Source: Comamonadaceae bacterium PBBC2
GTDB taxonomy: Bacteria > Pseudomonadota > Gammaproteobacteria > Burkholderiales > Burkholderiaceae_C
Assembly (NCBI GenBank): GCA_002255935.1
Contig: NKIO01000008.1
Coordinates: 16,191-80,190 of the forward strand
DNA: 64,000 nucleotides
Direction: 5' to 3'
This document shows positions 54,149 through 62,394 of this stretch, in pieces. Under the pieces are notes generated by a model. It worked only from the letters and a program-made list of their open reading frames with translations. It did not search any database and was not told the origin of the DNA. Each line of letters starts with the position of its first letter. Within the stretch, counting starts at the first letter, position 1. The position numbers were made by a program, and so were the translations under genes.

Positions 54149-55270
54149 CTAAGCGTCTCTCAAGAGCAAAACCGGTGCTACGCGCGGCTTGGGGTTTCCC
54201 GCGTTGAGCCCAAACGTCACCCGTTGCCCTACCTTAGGCCCTAGTGAGCCATAAAAGACACTCAGGTGAAAAAAGCATCGCTCCCCAGTCCCATCGACAC
54301 TTATAAATCCAGCAGTTCCCTTGCTGCCATTCGCATAAGTAATAGGATATGTATCTACCACGCCAGTAAGACGCGCTCCGGCCGAATAGCACAAAGCTCC
54401 ACAAGCCACTGAAATTTCTTCTGCTGAGGGGCGCAGTGCAGGATCAACCTGCAGGCATTTCAAGATAATCTGCCAAAGTTCTGTTTCAAGCGCGTCGGTG
54501 TCAGGATGCTTACCAAACCAGTCAGGCGGCGTAAGTTCGACTTTCCCAGCAATTTGCACCTGTGCCATCTTCATGATGGCGTTTTTGCCGCCTCCAAATG
54601 GAGGCTTTCCGAACAACAGGTGGTAAGCAATGGTGCCCAATGCCCAGACATCTGCGGGCTGTCCAGCACTTGACCAATCCGACCAGCATTCTGGAGCCAT
54701 ATACGGAACAGCTCCAAGCAGTGTGCTGGAAGATTCCAGGGTCTTCTCATCTTCACCAAATCTCTCGATTTCTACCTCAAGTTCACTCTCAGCAAGCTTT
54801 GCAATGCCGAAATCGGTAAGCTTTATTCCACTCATTTGGAAATCACTGGACACCATAATATTGCTGGGTTTCAGGTCACGATGGCAAATCTTTACTTGGT
54901 GAGCTGCCTGCAAGCCCTTGGCAATGTTATGAATAACCCATGCAGTCAAACTAGGGTCTAGCTGGAGAAATTCTTCACTTAGGCGTCGGCCTAAATCTTT
55001 CCCCTCGATGAATTCCTCAATCAGACAGCGGTTTTGATCATCTTCCACGTAGTCAAGCGTTGATGCGACATTTGGGTGCCCGATTCTGGCTCCCATCTGA
55101 GCCCCCCTGCTGAAGCGTTTATCAACGACACCATCTTTGGGGGGTTTTAAGGCAACAACTCGTTGGAGAGTCTGATCAAAACACCGGTAAACCTCTTGCA
55201 TGCCACCCTCTAAGTGAAATGCAAGAACAAGATATCTGTTTGCCACTAGCTGCCCAGCTGCGTATTTCAT
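54149..55270 (-). CDS. Ser/Thr protein kinase with C-terminal cold-shock-like domain
   Basis: ATG 55270 overlaps the upstream kinase stop (ATGA). In the 373 residues the kinase landmarks are VVALKPP (Lys42), CHRDLKPSN (HRD at 130-132), LTDFGIAK (DFG at 153-155) and YMAPECW. At the helix-C position where kinases have Glu, the sequence reads FSRGAQMGARIGHPN with Gly56, so the Lys-Glu bridge looks absent. Residues ~303-373 resemble a cold-shock domain: LTGVVDTY, GTAGFISVDG, CFFHLS (RNP2-like) and VGQRVTF. A kinase joined to a nucleic-acid-binding OB fold suggests control by or of RNA/DNA. There is no membrane helix. Confidence 0.88.
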   Translation of the reverse strand: MKYAAGQLVANRYLVLAFHLEGGMQEVYRCFDQTLQRVVALKPPKDGVVDKRFSRGAQMGARIGHPNVASTLDYVEDDQNRCLIEEFIEGKDLGRRLSEEFLQLDPSLTAWVIHNIAKGLQAAHQVKICHRDLKPSNIMVSSDFQMSGIKLTDFGIAKLAESELEVEIERFGEDEKTLESSSTLLGAVPYMAPECWSDWSSAGQPADVWALGTIAYHLLFGKPPFGGGKNAIMKMAQVQIAGKVELTPPDWFGKHPDTDALETELWQIILKCLQVDPALRPSAEEISVACGALCYSAGARLTGVVDTYPITYANGSKGTAGFISVDGTGERCFFHLSVFYGSLGPKVGQRVTFGLNAGNPKPRVAPVLLLRDA

Positions 55271-56352
55271 AAAACGACCTCGGGGTGTGAAGCAAAAAAC
55301 GTCACCCACTGCTGACCCGAGCCCAGCGAACTATCACCAAAAGACAGCAAGCAAGCTTGGTGTAAAACGTCACCGGGAGCCACCGGCACATTGTTGATTC
55401 GCACAGAACCACTTACTTGCTTCACAAGAAATATAAGCCCGTCGTAGACCACTGTAATCTCTCCCAATCCGCCAATTTTGAGATTGACCGGCGGTTTGCC
55501 AGCGGAAAGTTCAACAACTTTGAATTTGCCCTGAATAAACAGGCCCCGGTGCCGGTTTCGCACCAGGTGTCGACCTAAAACATTACTCAGTGTCTCGGCG
55601 GTGGGGCGAGCCTTAGGATTGGGATTCAAGCAAGCGTCTATAAGGGTCACAACCTCCGCATGCAGGCCGTCTGCATGCGAAGGGTATGTGGGCATGACAG
55701 CCGAAATTGATGGACACGCAGCCGACTGCTGAGGTGGCATTTCTTTAAGCACGGGCGGAAATTTCGGAGATGCCAGTGCCCAGGCACAAGCTCCGAAAGC
55801 GTAAATGTCCATCTCAGGAGTGATGGTGGCACCGGCAACGTGCAGTTCTGGCGCTGCATAGACTAAGGTGCCTTTGTTCTCCTTGGTCTGGTAGCCGCCA
55901 CCGGGAGAGGAAATACCGAAATCAAAGAGTTTTACGACTCCAGAAGACGACTCCTTAAAGTTATCCAACTTGAGGTCACGATGGATAATTCCAACAGCGT
56001 GAATGTCTTTTAAGGCCGTCGCAACCTGATAAAGGACCTTTAAGAAATCATGAGGATTCGAGGCAGCTTGCTCGTGGAATGTTGAAAAATCTCGACCACG
56101 TAGACGCTCGATGATGATTCCAGTGATGTCGGAATTTTTATCTTGAAGCACATCGTATATTTCAACCACATGCCTAGACCGGGCTTTGCTCAGGCCTCGA
56201 ATCTCGTTCTGTAGTTGAGCGTTGTTAGCTTTGTCCTGCATTACCTTTAACAAAACGACGCGCCTAAGAAACGCGTCTTGTAAAGGAATGACTGATCCAA
56301 AGCCACCCGCCATTGGGCCGCTCAAAGTTTTATACCGATCCGGTAGCTTCAT
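55267..56352 (-). CDS. Ser/Thr protein kinase with C-terminal FHA-like domain
   Basis: The 361-residue kinase is complete: glycine loop GPMAGGFGSV, Lys36 in VVLLKVM, helix-C Glu50, HRD at 124-126 in IIHRDLKLDN, DFG at 144-146 and YAAPEL. The tail from about 275 (KFKVVELSAGKP...) ends with INNVPVAPGDVLHQACLLSFGD, like the last strands of a forkhead-associated domain, which binds phosphothreonine. It is cytoplasmic, with no transmembrane or PASTA part, so it differs from PknB-type sensors. Lies between the phosphatase and the second kinase in one operon. Confidence 0.9.
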   Translation of the reverse strand: MKLPDRYKTLSGPMAGGFGSVIPLQDAFLRRVVLLKVMQDKANNAQLQNEIRGLSKARSRHVVEIYDVLQDKNSDITGIIIERLRGRDFSTFHEQAASNPHDFLKVLYQVATALKDIHAVGIIHRDLKLDNFKESSSGVVKLFDFGISSPGGGYQTKENKGTLVYAAPELHVAGATITPEMDIYAFGACAWALASPKFPPVLKEMPPQQSAACPSISAVMPTYPSHADGLHAEVVTLIDACLNPNPKARPTAETLSNVLGRHLVRNRHRGLFIQGKFKVVELSAGKPPVNLKIGGLGEITVVYDGLIFLVKQVSGSVRINNVPVAPGDVLHQACLLSFGDSSLGSGQQWVTFFASHPEVVL

Positions 56353-56384
56353 TTGTCCCCCCTTTTTTTATTGTTCTTGCCCGC

Positions 56385-57533
56385 TCACTTTTTGGATTGA
56401 TCTACTGCCTCACCAAACGTTACTTCGATGACAGGTCTCGGCTCTTGGGGGATGTCACCCTCAAATTTGAGTTGCGGCTCAGCGGGAGCCATTTTTTGTT
56501 CTTTTTTTCTAGCTCTCTTTTTGGGCTCGACTTCTCGGGGAGATTGTGATGTCCCCACTCGCCCGTTGGAATTCAAACCCCCTTGTAGTTTCACTTTTGT
56601 TGACCCCAACCACATAGTCAACGAAGCGCGACTAGTCGGCTGATTAAAAGCAGCAGGAGGTCCAAAGAACAAATTTAAGTCTTGGATCGCTATAAGCGTG
56701 GAATTGTCTACTCCCCCGACCCAATTGGCCACGTTGATCGTACGGCGAACTACTTCTATAGCTGTCTTCGCATTCGCAGCTACAGCTTCAAAATCTTTTG
56801 AGGCTCGCCAAAGGCCATCAGACCCCAACACCACTGCATCCGGAAAACGATCTTTTCCCAAAATCTGAACTCGCAGTTCGTCAGATGACCGATCAGACTC
56901 TCCTAATGCTTGCGAAAGGCGATCTTGAAGCCCTCGGGCTTGGAGAAGCGCTTTGTGGTCACCTGGAATGAGTTTTAGCTCATTCCCTACAGTGTCATCC
57001 GTCGTGATTTGAGATAACTTTGCAGCAGACCTATCCCATCCATAGACTCGGCTATCCCCAACACTCGCGCAGAGACAATGGCCAGAGGCCGTTCCTAGAA
57101 CCATCACTAGGGTGGTTGTACCCTTACCCTTTAAAATCGCTCTAATACCGTCGTCTGCACCTTTCACAAGGCCTATCGCCAAATCCTTCAGTGCAGGTCG
57201 AGCCCTCAGTGACCCTAGTTCGTCAAGAATACTTGCCACCGCGATAGTCGCGGCCATATCACCCGACTGGGAACCTCCTACCCCGTCACAGACCAAAGCG
57301 AGTGTATAAACTTCTTCGTTGTAAGCACGAACTCGTGCGACCGCAAAACGATCCTCGTTCCGGCTACGCTTGACCCCAAGATGGGTACCCACCGCAAGAC
57401 CAAGTTCATCTATGTTGACCGGGGCAGTGATTGACCAATCTTTGCCGACTAGTTCCTCGAACACAGCCGTGTACAGCGAATTGCTGTCCAGATAGGGAGG
57501 GGTTTTTATCGACATGTTGGTCATGTTACACAT
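56385..57533 (-). CDS. PP2C-family protein phosphatase
   Basis: In this 382-residue protein the metal-binding motifs of PP2C are present: KRSRNEDRF (Glu60-Asp61), LVCDGVGGSQSGD (Asp83), GDSRVYGWD, VVLGSDGLW and GGVDNSTLIAI. The C-terminal ~90 residues are Lys/Pro-rich and probably disordered. The first of three possible ATGs (57533, 57524, 57515) is given; none has a clear ribosome site. It is the promoter-proximal gene, 32 bp before the first kinase, and should reverse phosphorylation by the two kinases. Confidence 0.92.
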   Translation of the reverse strand: MCNMTNMSIKTPPYLDSNSLYTAVFEELVGKDWSITAPVNIDELGLAVGTHLGVKRSRNEDRFAVARVRAYNEEVYTLALVCDGVGGSQSGDMAATIAVASILDELGSLRARPALKDLAIGLVKGADDGIRAILKGKGTTTLVMVLGTASGHCLCASVGDSRVYGWDRSAAKLSQITTDDTVGNELKLIPGDHKALLQARGLQDRLSQALGESDRSSDELRVQILGKDRFPDAVVLGSDGLWRASKDFEAVAANAKTAIEVVRRTINVANWVGGVDNSTLIAIQDLNLFFGPPAAFNQPTSRASLTMWLGSTKVKLQGGLNSNGRVGTSQSPREVEPKKRARKKEQKMAPAEPQLKFEGDIPQEPRPVIEVTFGEAVDQSKK

Positions 57534-57600
57534 TCAGCGGATACACGGCAGAAATAGTTCGGCTTATGCCACACGTAGTTTGCCGTTTCGGGTTGATCGG

Positions 57601-57807
57601 ATGAGCGCCATTGGTATGGGGAAGCTGGCCTTCGGCGTCCAGGTGATGGGCCTGCTGACCAGCCTGCAGCCGCCGTGCGATTTCAGAGCGGGCCTGGCCG
57701 AAGGCGGGGGTCGTTCGATGGAGATCGGCCCGGACTGCGATGTCAAATGGCTGGAAGCCGAACTGGCGAAGCTCGGGATCGGCCGTGAACCTGGGTCGGC
57801 AGCCTGA
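57601..57807 (+). pseudogene. GC-rich coding fragment of unknown origin
   Basis: A 68-residue frame (MSAIGMGKLAFGVQVMG...) uses almost only G/C third positions, in contrast to the A+T-richer genes around it. It ends at TGA 57805-57807 and its 5' side runs into the PP2C promoter region. No family was recognised. The abrupt change of codon use on both sides suggests a leftover piece of a transferred gene. Confidence 0.4.
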
Positions 57808-58084
57808 ACGGCTGCTTCGGTTCCGCGACAGTGACCACTCTGGGTCTTGTATTCAACCGGTCGATGCAACAAGTTGGCTAAATCTGGTGGCCACCGCGTT
57901 GTTGGTCTTGGCCTCCTTGCAATCGTAGAACCGTTTTGTATCTGCATTCAAGCGCACCGCATAGCCCGCAATTGGCGAACTCTACGCATTTACGCATAGG
58001 CAGATCTTGCAATCACGCGGCCCAGGTTCAGCCTAGCCCGGCGGAAACTGCACTCCATGGAACTAAACCAGCAGGAGACCGACC

Positions 58085-58189
58085 ATGCAGCCCACTACCT
58101 TTTCAACCATGCATGCCCAGCCGTTTGTCTGGGCGTTTCGCATCTTGGCCGTTTTCGCTGCTGTTGGTCTCTTAGCATGTGGGCGCTGA
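58085..58189 (+). CDS. 34-aa hydrophobic peptide with lipobox-like end
   Basis: AGGAG lies seven bases before the ATG, the best ribosome site in this stretch. The peptide MQPTTFSTMHAQPFVWAFRI... has a single hydrophobic helix ending VGLLACGR and stop. LLAC resembles a lipobox, but only Gly-Arg follow the Cys. It could be a small membrane peptide or the leader remnant of a lost lipoprotein. It is directly followed by island repeat copy 2. Confidence 0.4.
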   Translation: MQPTTFSTMHAQPFVWAFRILAVFAAVGLLACGR

Positions 58190-58219
58190 TCGCAACATGA
58201 CAGTGTGTAACGGTTTGTC

Positions 58220-58326
58220 GTGACAGCCCTGTGAAGCCAAAAGCAGCGGACATTCGGGCTAGCCGAAGGCGTTGAGGCTGTCACAGCCTATTGGCACTCA
58301 CTGTCAATTCAGCGCCGGCGATAACA
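58220..58326 (-). repeat. Diverged island repeat, copy 2 of 3 (partial)
   Basis: Covers the right third of the repeat: TGACAGCC, GCGGACATTCGGGCT, TTGAGGCTGTCAC, CACTGTCAATTCAGCGCCGGCGATAAC. Its end at ATAAC matches the GTAAC ends of the other copies. The stop codon of the adjacent nuclease fragment lies inside it. Confidence 0.75.
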
Positions 58327-58537
58327 CATCATGGGAGCAAACTCGGTACTTGCCCGCATATTCCCCGAGGGCTTCAATGACCGCCTGGGTGCCGGAGACT
58401 TCCTGAAAGGCAATGACGTCGGGCTGGACAGAATTGGCGATGATCTCGCTGATCTGGCGGGACCGGGTCGCCATGGCTTTGTGGGTGACAGCAATACCTT
58501 GGAACCGATTGTCTTGGTAAACACCGTCCACTGTCAT
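58304..58537 (-). pseudogene. Fragment of an exonuclease-endonuclease-phosphatase (EEP) family gene
   Basis: The 77 residues include ISEIIANSVQPDVIAFQEVSGTQAVIEAL, matching the first catalytic Glu region of EEP enzymes (xxDVIxLQEV). The rest of the ~250-residue domain is missing: the frame runs into island repeat copy 2 and stops there (HDVLSPALN). It is therefore a truncated, non-functional remnant. Confidence 0.65.
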
Positions 58538-58617
58538 AGTTGCGCACTGTAGATGTCAGGTGCTGCCGTGGGTGGGTTGTGCGCACACCGCGATGCCAAA
58601 GACTTAACACTAGCCCC

Positions 58618-58643
58618 GTTCACACAAAATTCAGGACACCCTC
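58618..58643. mobile_element. Possible solitary IS terminal repeat
   Basis: GTTCACACAAAATTCAGGAC followed by ACCCTC looks like the outer end of IS256-type elements as I remember them. No transposase of that family is nearby, so it would be a leftover end. Weak evidence. Confidence 0.3.
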
Positions 58644-58898
58644 TTACCAGCACCAAAATTTCGTCGCAATAGAAGCTGGTAAATCTTCAATATCAACAAA
58701 TTTAGGAAGTGCTGGGGTACGAAGATTTTCCATTGCCTACGCTTCAGATTACCTAAGAGTTCTAGCTACCCCAGCACAGCAATCCTATCAAAAAAAGCTG
58801 TAAAGACTTTATATGGACTTCTGTTGCAGAGGGTTTGCGGCAACTTTAAAAATACAAATGCTTTGACGCCACAATATTTTCCTAAAACGAAGTTGCCG
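58644..58898. other. Interlocking inverted repeats (possible structured RNA)
   Basis: Perfect pairs: TTACCAGC/GCTGGTAA (58644, 58675), AAATCTTC/GAAGATTT (58681, 58721), GTGCTGGGGTA/TACCCCAGCAC (58709, 58767) and CGGCAACTT/AAGTTGCCG (58838, 58890). The second and third pairs interleave in pseudoknot order. Confidence 0.5.
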
Positions 58899-58970
58899 AC
58901 ACCAATAAGCGCACTAGGTCACTTTGACGATTTGCCCCGGTTTTTGCGTAAATAGCTTTTAGCTGGCTCT

Positions 58971-59264
58971 TCGAAGCACTAAACCAAACGGTGACTAGCA
59001 AGTTACGAGTAATTTTTTTCGACTGAGCCACTTACGGAATTTCAGATTCCTGAAGAAATAGTGAATCCACTTACTCTTAAACTTGTTGTCGACAGTTCCA
59101 GTCTGATTGCTTGGGGCGTAGATATTGACCGGAATTTGACCGTGAGTACCGGTTTGCAATGGCGCCCATAGGTACCTCAAGCTAAGGACATTTGGGCTCG
59201 TCGCATGCATTGAGGCTGTCACGGGTTATTGGCTCACACTTTCATTTCGGCATCGGCGGTAACT
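58971..59264 (-). repeat. Diverged island repeat, copy 3 of 3
   Basis: About 294 bp from TCGAAGCACTAAACCA to GGCGGTAACT, in the same orientation as copy 1. Here the - strand frame starting GTG ACA GCC stays open for 75 residues, longer than in the other copies. Confidence 0.85.
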
Positions 59265-59627
59265 GGCTGGCGTCCAGGTGCTTTTTGCGAGCAAGGCCAA
59301 TGAACTCATCCCAATCGAGATGGTCGAAAGCAAAAGATGCCGTACGTCAAAGGACTTGAATCGCTGATGCATCCCCAACTGAGTTGTCTATTTGCATCAA
59401 CTGCAATTCCGGTAAAAGCGGCGGCTCGAAATTCATTAGTGCTTGGCCCATTCGATGCCATCATGCATATATTCTTCTCAGAAGTCGACCGAAATCCAGA
59501 AGCTGGACGACCTCGAAAAATTGCAGGTGATGGTGGGGCTGCCATGAATTCGACTGTCAAACGAATAGTGTAGGAAGGCTATGGACGAAAAAAAATTGGA
59601 GCGGCTGGCCCAGAGAAGGTGGCCATC

Positions 59628-61247
59628 ATGGTCATTCACGGCATGGGCGAACAGCGCCCTATGGAGACCCTTCGAGGGTTCGTCGAAACCCTATGGGAGC
59701 GGGATTCAAGCCTATTTGCTGGGCTGAGCAAGCCGTCAGACCACGCTAATTCCGATACATGGAGCAAACCGGATCCGTTAACAGGATCGTCCGAGCTTCG
59801 ACGCATCACGACGGCGCACGGGCGAGACCCGAACGTGCCGAGCGAACCCGGCATCCGAGCCGACTTCTTTGAACTACATTGGGCGGACATCACAGCCGAC
59901 TCCACTTGGACCGACTTCGCGCTGTGGCTCATACGCCTGTTGTGGCGAAATCCTGTAGCTTGTGAGGTTCCCAAGCGTGTTTTATTCGTCTGGTGCCTTC
60001 TCTGGATCACATTCTTCGCGGTTCTTTCAAGCGGGTTGTTCACAGCACTGACGATGGCTCAAGTTTTCAAGGATCCGGGGACCTACAAATTCCTAAGCTG
60101 GTCCGGATGGGGGTGGGTGACAGTCGCAATTCTCATATTCGGTACTGCGGTCAAGGGATTCTTGATCGCATACTTCGGTGATGTAGCGCGCTATGTGAGT
60201 GCTTCACCGCGAAACATCAAAGTTCGACAGGCCGCTCGGGATCGAGGTCTCAAACTTCTTAGCGATCTCCATGCGTCAGGCAAGTACATGCGAATTGTCA
60301 TCGTTGGTCACAGTCTTGGCTCAATTCTCGCGCACGATCTCCTAGCGCTGGCGTGGGCCGAAGCCGCAGGAAAGATTCAGTTGCAGGAAGGAGACCCAAT
60401 AGACGCAGCTGTCGCTGCATGTGAGGAAACTGGCATTGATCTGCTTCGGGCTAGCAATGCAGAGCCCCTTCCGCCACGCGAAGTCAGCCGACACGACCGT
60501 GGATGTATTTGCTCCAAGACCCCCCCCACCTTTAAGTCGGAGCTCGCGCAGAGGCTGGCGAAATACCGCCTAGCGCAGCGAGACCTGTTTTGGCTGCTTA
60601 GCAAGGTCAAGACTGGCTCTCAGGGCGATGAGCGGCGCGCTTGGCTTGTCTCAGACCTTGTAACGCTGGGTAGCCCGTTGACACACGCGAGCTTCCTTTT
60701 GGCGCAGAACAGCTGCGAGCTGTACGAAATGATGCGAACACGTGAGCTTCTGCGTGCTCCACCCGTATACGAGAAAAAGAAAAATTCCGACAAGATGGTA
60801 TTCACGTTCCCCTCACCGAAGGATCTGGCAGCCACCCAGATGCACCACGCGACGGCTTTTGCTCCTGTACGGTGGACCAATCTGCACGACGCGACTAAAC
60901 CGTGGATGTTCCTGCGGGGAGACTTGATATCGGGACCAGTCGCTGGCGAATACGGTCCGGGCGTCCTAGACCTAAAAGTCCAGCCCCTTCGGCAGGGCTT
61001 ATTGGGTGGGCTATTCCCTCGCCTCTTCACTCATACCTTGTACTGGAGCTATCCCCACAAAGCCAAGGGGGCAGCTCCAAGCCACATAGAAGCGCTACGG
61101 CTCGCGGTCAACGCACTGGACGACCCGGCCAGCGAACGGAGGCTCATGACGCTATTCGAAAAGGACCAGCTTACAACCCCCGGTGACGTGGCTATGGCCA
61201 GCCCTCAAAAAGGCTCCGACGTAGAGGGATGTTTCCCAGAACGCTGA
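59628..61247 (+). CDS. Alpha/beta-hydrolase (lipase-like) with two membrane segments
   Basis: AGAAGG eight bases upstream supports ATG 59628 (GTG 59619 is possible). The 539-residue protein opens with VIHGMGEQRP, the oxyanion strand of lipase-type hydrolases. Two hydrophobic helices lie near 112-160 (FVWCLLWITFFAVLSSGLFTAL and WGWVTVAILIFGTAVKGF). The nucleophile elbow GHSLG with Ser229 follows, and late DLVTLGSPLTHASF could carry the acid. The substrate is unknown, perhaps a lipid given the membrane helices. An eight-A run at 59588-59595 precedes the start in another frame. Confidence 0.72.
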   Translation: MVIHGMGEQRPMETLRGFVETLWERDSSLFAGLSKPSDHANSDTWSKPDPLTGSSELRRITTAHGRDPNVPSEPGIRADFFELHWADITADSTWTDFALWLIRLLWRNPVACEVPKRVLFVWCLLWITFFAVLSSGLFTALTMAQVFKDPGTYKFLSWSGWGWVTVAILIFGTAVKGFLIAYFGDVARYVSASPRNIKVRQAARDRGLKLLSDLHASGKYMRIVIVGHSLGSILAHDLLALAWAEAAGKIQLQEGDPIDAAVAACEETGIDLLRASNAEPLPPREVSRHDRGCICSKTPPTFKSELAQRLAKYRLAQRDLFWLLSKVKTGSQGDERRAWLVSDLVTLGSPLTHASFLLAQNSCELYEMMRTRELLRAPPVYEKKKNSDKMVFTFPSPKDLAATQMHHATAFAPVRWTNLHDATKPWMFLRGDLISGPVAGEYGPGVLDLKVQPLRQGLLGGLFPRLFTHTLYWSYPHKAKGAAPSHIEALRLAVNALDDPASERRLMTLFEKDQLTTPGDVAMASPQKGSDVEGCFPER

Positions 61248-62394
61248 CGTATCGTCTGGCGATCAGTGGCCAATGGCTCACATAGTGAGTCTCAAAAACC
61301 ACATATGTATCGTTTTTCTAGAGTTGACTGACGCCTAAGCGATGGGGCCCATGACATATTAGTCTTCCGAATGCGTAACCGCCGCATATCCTGAACGATG
61401 GTTTCTGTACAGCATTAACGAGGCGGTGCAATAGGTTGGTAGCTTCGGAAAATCCTATTGACATTCTCTGCCAGTCTTGAAAGCGTTGAAAGTATGAACG
61501 CCATACTTGGCTGCTTTCTCCTGAAGTGCGAAGAGCGCGGGTCACCACTTTGTTCCCCAATTCAGCGAGTTGCCTGCGACTATTTAGCGCCATCCTGGCA
61601 GAACAAGATGAAGAGTGGATGAGCGCAAAAATCTACCTGAACATGAGACCCTGATTCTGCTTGCACGCGCGACAGCTTTGAACCAGTTCGCGGAATTTAC
61701 AGAAAAAAGTTGCTTTATCCAACAAGGACGCGATTGCTCTGCGACTGGTGGAGAGAAAAAAAGATCCCGTCTGAGTGAAAAACGATCGAATGCCTTCACG
61801 GACGGACTCCGGAAATTTTTCGACCCAGAAGTAATCGTCCCTAGAACGGACGAGAAAACTCAACAGAATCAACTGTTCTGACGCCAATGGCACTGAAATC
61901 AAGAATTTAGTTCAAATTACACTGGAGTCAAGAGATTCTGAACATTCGAATTGTCACAATCTCTTGACCATTTCATGGGAAATCTAGACTCTCCGAGTGA
62001 GAACACTTGATTAGGCAGTCAAGAGATTAGTTCGATTTACAGCCAACTGCAGCAATTCTTGTCCGCTCATGACCAAGTAGCCAACCAGTTCATGCACTGC
62101 CGTTACAACTACGATGCCAAACAATAGCGAGAATTGCGTGTCCAGGCGTTCAGTGCCTGGAAAGAGGTAACCTGCGCCAAGATGATGGCGATGTGAGGCA
62201 GGACCAGCCGAAATGCGGCAGAATTTTGGCCTACCGCTGGCAAGTTGACAATACCCCCCCAGACATCTCTACAACACTCGCACCGCTTTATTCTGACCCG
62301 TGCAAGTTTCGCTCGGCGGGGCTCCAGTAACTGTTTATATTCGGCCGAAAGCTGGTAGAACATTGGGTTCCACCGCAAAATGGGAGACTCTGGA
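61248..62394. other. Long stretch without a supported gene
   Basis: Several short frames on both strands overlap one another (61318-61902) and none has a ribosome site or recognised motif. The best is 61318-61593 (-), 91 residues with an amphipathic helical look (LAELGNKVVTRALRTSGESSQ), possibly a gene remnant. The 61900-62040 part carries repeated GTCAAGAGATT motifs. Confidence 0.45.
61927..62028. repeat. Inverted and direct 11-bp repeats
   Basis: GTCAAGAGATT at 61927-61937, its exact complement AATCTCTTGAC at 61958-61968, and a third direct copy at 62018-62028. Related TTAGTTC-ATTTACA words lie next to the first and third copies. Confidence 0.8.

Larger units (their letters stand above)
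58538..59627. other. Remnant-rich, A+T-rich non-coding stretch
   Basis: No convincing gene was found in 1.09 kb. It contains a possible IS end (58618), a set of interlocking inverted repeats (58644-58898) and island repeat copy 3 (58971-59264). The frame at 59337-59573 (+, 78 aa) is open but has no recognisable motif, and I do not call it. Confidence 0.5.

Noticed and set aside
49736..59264. Island repeat as integron attC sites
   Set aside because: The borders read GTTACCG or GTTATCG on the - strand, which does not fit the GTTRRRY core, the length exceeds known attC sites, and no integrase gene is present.
59337..59573. 78-codon + strand frame before the hydrolase gene
   Set aside because: No ribosome site, no motif, and it begins just after island repeat copy 3; not enough support.
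61318..61902. Overlapping small frames on both strands (66-91 codons)
   Set aside because: They overlap one another, lack ribosome sites and recognisable motifs; at best one is a remnant, so none is called as a gene.
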